Shown here piece after piece: positions 60,948-64,000 of a stretch of 64,000 bases of DNA. The notes under the pieces were generated by a model, which was not told where the DNA came from, searched no databases, and worked only from the letters and a program-made list of their open reading frames with translations. The DNA comes from Aerococcus sanguinicola. GTDB taxonomy: Bacteria; Bacillota; Bacilli; Lactobacillales; Aerococcaceae. Location: positions 185,737-249,736 of the forward strand of contig NZ_VYWO01000003.1 of assembly GCF_008726925.1 (NCBI RefSeq), read 5' to 3'. How positions within the stretch are numbered: position 1 is the stretch's first letter; each line of letters opens with the position of its first letter. A program made the translations under genes and the position numbers.

Positions 60948-61071
60948 AGGGCCTCCGGTAATTTATTGGCTAGGTGAAAGGTATGCCGTAAGTCTTGACG
61001 GCTACTTAATAAATATAACACAAATCTTTCTAATAGAGAACTGGCGATAACTATACATTTTCTTTAACTAT

Positions 61072-61080
61072 TGGTACAAT
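61072..61080 (+). promoter_or_regulatory. Extended -10 promoter of the cyclophilin gene
   Basis: TG-G-TACAAT 41 nt upstream of the start; no clear -35. Confidence 0.55.
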
Positions 61081-61121
61081 AGAAGAGAGTAAAATTAATG
61101 ATCTTCATAAGGAGGAATGTT

Positions 61122-61721
61122 ATGTCATTTCCACAATTAACAGAAGCGGCTAAGGAAAGTAAAGCCCTTATTACTACGAACAAAGGGACGATCGAAGTTG
61201 CCCTATTTCCAGAATTTGCCCCTAAAGCAGTCGAAAATTTTATCCAACATGCCAAAGAAGGCTACTATGATGGGGTAATTTTCCACCGGGTCATTCCGAA
61301 CTTCATGATTCAAGGGGGCGATCCAACAGGGACCGGTCGTGGGGGAGAATCCATTTATGGCCAGGCTTTTGAGGATGAATTCAACTTGTCACTCTTTAAT
61401 ATTAAAGGGGCCCTCTCTATGGCCAATGCTGGGCCCAATACCAATGGCTCACAATTCTTTATTGTTTCAGCTGGTCCTGTCGATAAAGCGATGGTTAACC
61501 AATTGCGTGCCGGGGGATGGCCAGAAGAGATTGTTGACGTTTATGCTGAAGAGGGGGGAACTCCTTGGTTAGACCACCGGCATACGGTCTTTGGTCAAGT
61601 GCGAAAGGGCCAGGATGTAGTCAGCCAGATTGAGCAGGTCGACCGGGATGCTCAGGATAAGCCCTTGGAAGATGTCGTCATCGAAGGTATCCAAATCATC
61701 GATCCAGAAAGTGATGCCTAA
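61122..61721 (+). CDS. Cyclophilin-type peptidyl-prolyl cis-trans isomerase
   Basis: Cytosolic foldase of 199 aa with no signal peptide. The cyclophilin core: [50 protein letters not shown] (in consecutive parts; catalytic Arg in FHRV), then [17 protein letters not shown] and [15 protein letters not shown] Lactobacillales-type insert ([32 protein letters not shown]) lies before the last block. The start is ATG 61122 behind AAGGAGG. The stop overlaps the ATG of the next S1-domain gene. Confidence 0.92.
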   Translation: MSFPQLTEAAKESKALITTNKGTIEVALFPEFAPKAVENFIQHAKEGYYDGVIFHRVIPNFMIQGGDPTGTGRGGESIYGQAFEDEFNLSLFNIKGALSMANAGPNTNGSQFFIVSAGPVDKAMVNQLRAGGWPEEIVDVYAEEGGTPWLDHRHTVFGQVRKGQDVVSQIEQVDRDAQDKPLEDVVIEGIQIIDPESDA

Positions 61722-62134
61722 TGACTAGCTCATTTGCGATTGGAGATATTGTCAAAGGAAAAGTAACCGGAATTCAAAGCTATGGTATCTTTGTTAGTTT
61801 AGGAGCTAACCACCAGGGGCTCATCCATATCTCGGAGATTAACCACGGCTTTGTCAAAGATATTTATAGCCAGTATGAGATTGGCGAAGAAGTGACGGCT
61901 AAGATCATTGACATTGATGAATATAGCCAAAAGATCTCCCTCTCTCTACGGGCGCTCCAACCCTTGTTCAAAAATAAGAAACCAGCCCGCGGAAACTGGC
62001 ACAAACACCACCACCCTAAAGATTATGGTTTCGGCCTAGTCGCAGAGAACCTGCCCAAGTGGGTGGATGAGGGCCTCGCCAATATCCAATCAGGACTGGT
62101 TAAGGATTACCACCAAAATCACTTTAATAAGTAA
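61721..62134 (+). CDS. S1-domain RNA-binding protein (YugI/CvfD-like general stress protein)
   Basis: 137 aa with one N-terminal S1 domain (about 6-78: GDIVKGKVTGIQSYGIFVSLGANHQGLIHISEI and KIIDIDEYSQKISLSLRAL) and a His/Lys-rich tail (RGNWHKHHHPKDYGFG, then LPKWVDEGLANIQS). It resembles Bacillus YugI and the CvfD/GSP13 group, which bind RNA or ribosomes under stress. It overlaps the cyclophilin gene by one base and is followed by pgi 12 nt later, the yugI-pgi adjacency also seen in Bacillus. Confidence 0.85.
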   Translation: MTSSFAIGDIVKGKVTGIQSYGIFVSLGANHQGLIHISEINHGFVKDIYSQYEIGEEVTAKIIDIDEYSQKISLSLRALQPLFKNKKPARGNWHKHHHPKDYGFGLVAENLPKWVDEGLANIQSGLVKDYHQNHFNK

Positions 62135-62146
62135 GGAGTCTTTAAA

Positions 62147-63475
62147 ATGCCAGATTTAAAATTAGATGTCTCAAAACTTGCTCCCTTTATCTCACAACAT
62201 GAAATTGATTTCATGCAAAGTGAAGTCAACCAGGCCCATAGTCTCCTACGGTCGGGAAAGGGGCCCGGCCATGAATTTACGGACTGGCTAGACCTGCCTT
62301 TTGACTATGATAAAGAAGAATACGAACGAATCAAAGCAGCCGCTAAGAAGATTCAAGGGGATTCTGATGTCCTACTTGTTTTAGGGATCGGAGGCTCTTA
62401 CTTAGGGGCTAAGGCAGCCATTTCCTTTTTATCCCACCAGTTTATAAAAGAAGAGAAGCTAGAAATTATCTTTGCGGGCAATAGTCTGAGTGCGACTTAT
62501 CTCAGCGAAGTGATGGAAGCTTTAGAAGGCAAAGACTTCTCCATCAATGTCATTTCTAAGTCTGGGACAACGACGGAGACTTCGATTGCCTTCCGCATCT
62601 TTAAGAAACGTTTGATCGACCAATATGGGGAAGAGGAAGCTAAGCGCCGTATCTATGCCACCACTGACCAAGCCAAGGGGGCGCTCAAAGCGGAAGCGGA
62701 CCAAATGGGCTACGAAACTTTTGTTATTCCAGATGGGGTAGGCGGACGTTTTACTGTCTTAACGGCTGTGGGACTCTTACCAATTGCAGCTAGCGGGGCC
62801 AATACAGATGACCTGCTAGCAGGCGCCCAAGCCTCTCACCAAGCTTACCAAGCCCCTGAACTAGAAAAAAATGATGCCTATCTCTATGCAGCTATCCGCA
62901 ATATTTTATACCGCAAGGGCTATAACACTGAGATTCTTGTCAACTACGAGCCCAAGCTTAAATATTTTGCTGAATGGTGGAAGCAGTTATTCGGGGAATC
63001 TGAAGGTAAAGATGGCAAGGGCATCTACCCAAGCTCTGCTAATTTCTCAACGGACCTACATTCTTTAGGCCAATATATCCAAGACGGCCGGCGTATCCTC
63101 TTTGAAACAGTCATCAAAGTTGAAGAAACAGAGAAGGATATTAAGATTCCAAGCCTAGCGGAAGATAGTGATGGCCTTGGCTATCTGGAAGGGCAGTCAG
63201 TAGATGAGGTCAATACCAAAGCCTTCCAAGGGACCCTCCTTGCCCATACCGATGGCGGTGTACCTAACCTCGTATTACACGCTCCAGCTATTGACGCTTA
63301 TACCCTTGGTCAATTGATTTACTTCTTTGAAATCGCTGTTGCAATTTCTGGATACTTGAATGGCGTTAACCCCTTCGACCAACCAGGTGTGGAAGCCTAC
63401 AAGAAGAATATGTTTGCTCTCTTAGGTAGGGAAGGCTACGAAGAGCTCGCACAAGCTCTGAATGAACGCCTCTAA
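62147..63475 (+). CDS. pgi: Glucose-6-phosphate isomerase
   Basis: Interconverts glucose 6-phosphate and fructose 6-phosphate. The 442 aa are of the short Gram-positive type, with [35 protein letters not shown] (phosphate site), [30 protein letters not shown] (catalytic His region) and [19 protein letters not shown] strong TAAGGAG precedes ATG 62147, and a terminator follows. Confidence 0.97.
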   Translation: MPDLKLDVSKLAPFISQHEIDFMQSEVNQAHSLLRSGKGPGHEFTDWLDLPFDYDKEEYERIKAAAKKIQGDSDVLLVLGIGGSYLGAKAAISFLSHQFIKEEKLEIIFAGNSLSATYLSEVMEALEGKDFSINVISKSGTTTETSIAFRIFKKRLIDQYGEEEAKRRIYATTDQAKGALKAEADQMGYETFVIPDGVGGRFTVLTAVGLLPIAASGANTDDLLAGAQASHQAYQAPELEKNDAYLYAAIRNILYRKGYNTEILVNYEPKLKYFAEWWKQLFGESEGKDGKGIYPSSANFSTDLHSLGQYIQDGRRILFETVIKVEETEKDIKIPSLAEDSDGLGYLEGQSVDEVNTKAFQGTLLAHTDGGVPNLVLHAPAIDAYTLGQLIYFFEIAVAISGYLNGVNPFDQPGVEAYKKNMFALLGREGYEELAQALNERL

Positions 63476-63501
63476 AATATAAGAACAAGATGATTGATTT
63501 A

Positions 63502-63533
63502 AAGCCAACTAACAAAAAAGTTGGCTTTTTTTA
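63502..63533 (+). terminator. Terminator after pgi
   Basis: AAGCCAACT (63502-63510) pairs with AGTTGGCTT (63519-63527), followed by T. Confidence 0.88.
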
Positions 63534-63543
63534 TCAAAAAGAG

Positions 63544-63572
63544 TTGACGAAGGGAAGAGAAGGAGGTATAAT
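63544..63572 (+). promoter_or_regulatory. rRNA operon promoter P1
   Basis: TTGACG (63544-63549), 17 nt, TATAAT (63567-63572). A short ORF over 63578-63769 lies inside this region and is not coding. Confidence 0.75.
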
Positions 63573-63628
63573 AATTTTTGTTGCTGATCGAGATTGATCG
63601 CCAACAAAAAAATAAAATTAAAAAAGTG

Positions 63629-63657
63629 TTGACAAGTCTAATAGACTTCGATATACT
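63629..63657 (+). promoter_or_regulatory. rRNA operon promoter P2
   Basis: Perfect -35 TTGACA (63629-63634), 17 nt, TATACT (63652-63657). Confidence 0.82.
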
Positions 63658-63751
63658 AATTGAGTCGCTTGATTCAGAAGCGTTGAGCCGAGAATCTAAC
63701 GACCATCATCTTATCAAAAAAGTTCTAAAAAAAAGAATTTCAAAAAAGTTC

Positions 63752-63781
63752 TTGACAAGCTTTCGATAAAGATGATATACT
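63752..63781 (+). promoter_or_regulatory. rRNA operon promoter P3
   Basis: TTGACA (63752-63757), 18 nt, TATACT (63776-63781). The 21 bases from its -10 onward repeat those of P2 exactly. Confidence 0.82.
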
Positions 63782-63794
63782 AATTGAGTCGCTT

Positions 63795-63956
63795 CAGTGA
63801 GGCGGCGAGATAGACCTTTGAAAACTGAACAAAGAAGACGAACCAATTGTGTAGGGCATCAACTTCGAGTTGGTGAACCAACAATTCAAACAATAAATAG
63901 TTGAGCAAACAACTATAAAAAGTCAGCAATAACGAGCTTATCAAAGCTCATGAATC
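63795..63956 (+). other. 16S rRNA leader with antitermination-like sequence
   Basis: Non-coding transcribed leader. It holds a TTTGAAAACTGAAC segment at about 63816, typical of the antitermination region before Firmicute rRNA genes, and small inverted repeats such as CAACTTCGAGTTG and GAGCTT-atca-AAGCTC that may form part of the processing stem. Confidence 0.6.
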
Positions 63957-64000
63957 TTTCATGAGAGTTTGATCCTGGCTCAGGACGAACGCTGGCGGCA
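63957..64000 (+). rRNA. rrs: 16S ribosomal RNA (5' end only)
   Basis: The universal 5' segment AGAGTTTGATCCTGGCTCAG begins at 63964, followed by GACGAACGCTGGCGGCA. The mature end is placed about 7 nt earlier by analogy with E. coli numbering. The rest is off the window. Confidence 0.97.

Noticed and set aside
63578..63769. 63-aa ORF before the rRNA gene
   Set aside because: It covers the -35/-10 boxes of rRNA promoter P2 and the P3 -35, and lacks a ribosome site.

Overview
This window reads as chromosomal core sequence of a Gram-positive lactic-type coccus (Firmicutes, Lactobacillales). The gene order (ezrA-nifZ-thiI; mutS-mutL; ruvAB-queA; pfkA-pyk; cvfB-fur-xerD; ribT-scpAB-rluB; fer-ypbB-recQ-ypbE-cmk-rpsA-der-hup; dapB-cca-dinG-ypmB-aspB-dnaD; yutD-yutF; yumC-yuiD) is that of this order. 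The moderate GC, TTG/GTG starts behind strong AGGAGG sites and a four-domain S1 protein fit Aerococcaceae, possibly Aerococcus. That genus call is inference: only the first ~44 bases of 16S rRNA are present.

Layout. 1-4.0 kb: ezrA (5' end off the window), cysteine desulfurase and thiI (thiouridine/thiamine sulfur transfer). 4.0-4.6 kb: first array of structured repeats, then a 50-aa DUF4044/Prli42-like membrane protein. 4.7-6.5 kb: two-component system whose kinase has almost no ectodomain. 6.6-7.9 kb: yidC and acyP on the minus strand. 8.0-15.3 kb: ftsK, pgsA, cinA, recA (with a clear LexA box), rny. 15.4-15.8 kb: second structured array. 15.8-16.8 kb: alpha-acetolactate decarboxylase with a CC/Se-motif protein. 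16.9-17.8 kb: decayed lipoprotein gene, orphan 50-aa membrane protein, tRNA-Ser(CGA). 18.0-29.3 kb: mutS, mutL, msrB, ruvA, ruvB, queA, dnaE. 29.3-34.5 kb: pfkA, pyk, cvfB, a Fur-family gene, xerD. 34.6-37.5 kb: an accessory insert (FxLYD-like lipoprotein, Sir2 deacetylase, chorismate mutase, GT8 glycosyltransferase). 37.5-40.6 kb: ribT, scpA, scpB, rluB, RibU-like transporter. 40.7-49.6 kb: ferredoxin, ypbB, recQ, ypbE-like, cmk, rpsA, der, hup, TPR gene. 49.7-58.7 kb: dapB, cca, dinG, ypmB-like, aspartate aminotransferase, dnaD, marR, yutD, yutF. 58.7-63.5 kb: TIGR01906 membrane protein, ferredoxin-NADP reductase, yuiD, cyclophilin, S1-domain protein, pgi. 63.5-64 kb: triple promoter region and start of an rRNA operon.

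The most unusual content is the pair of arrays at 4.07-4.43 kb and 15.42-15.82 kb. Six complete ~110-bp units (period 118-121 bp) plus one truncated copy each fold into the same four-stem extended hairpin. The stem sequences differ between units, but almost every change is matched in the opposite arm. Both arrays lie between convergent genes and run up to the stop codon of the minus-strand gene, so they may form its 3' UTR. I do not recognise this family. No prophage, IS element or CRISPR was seen.
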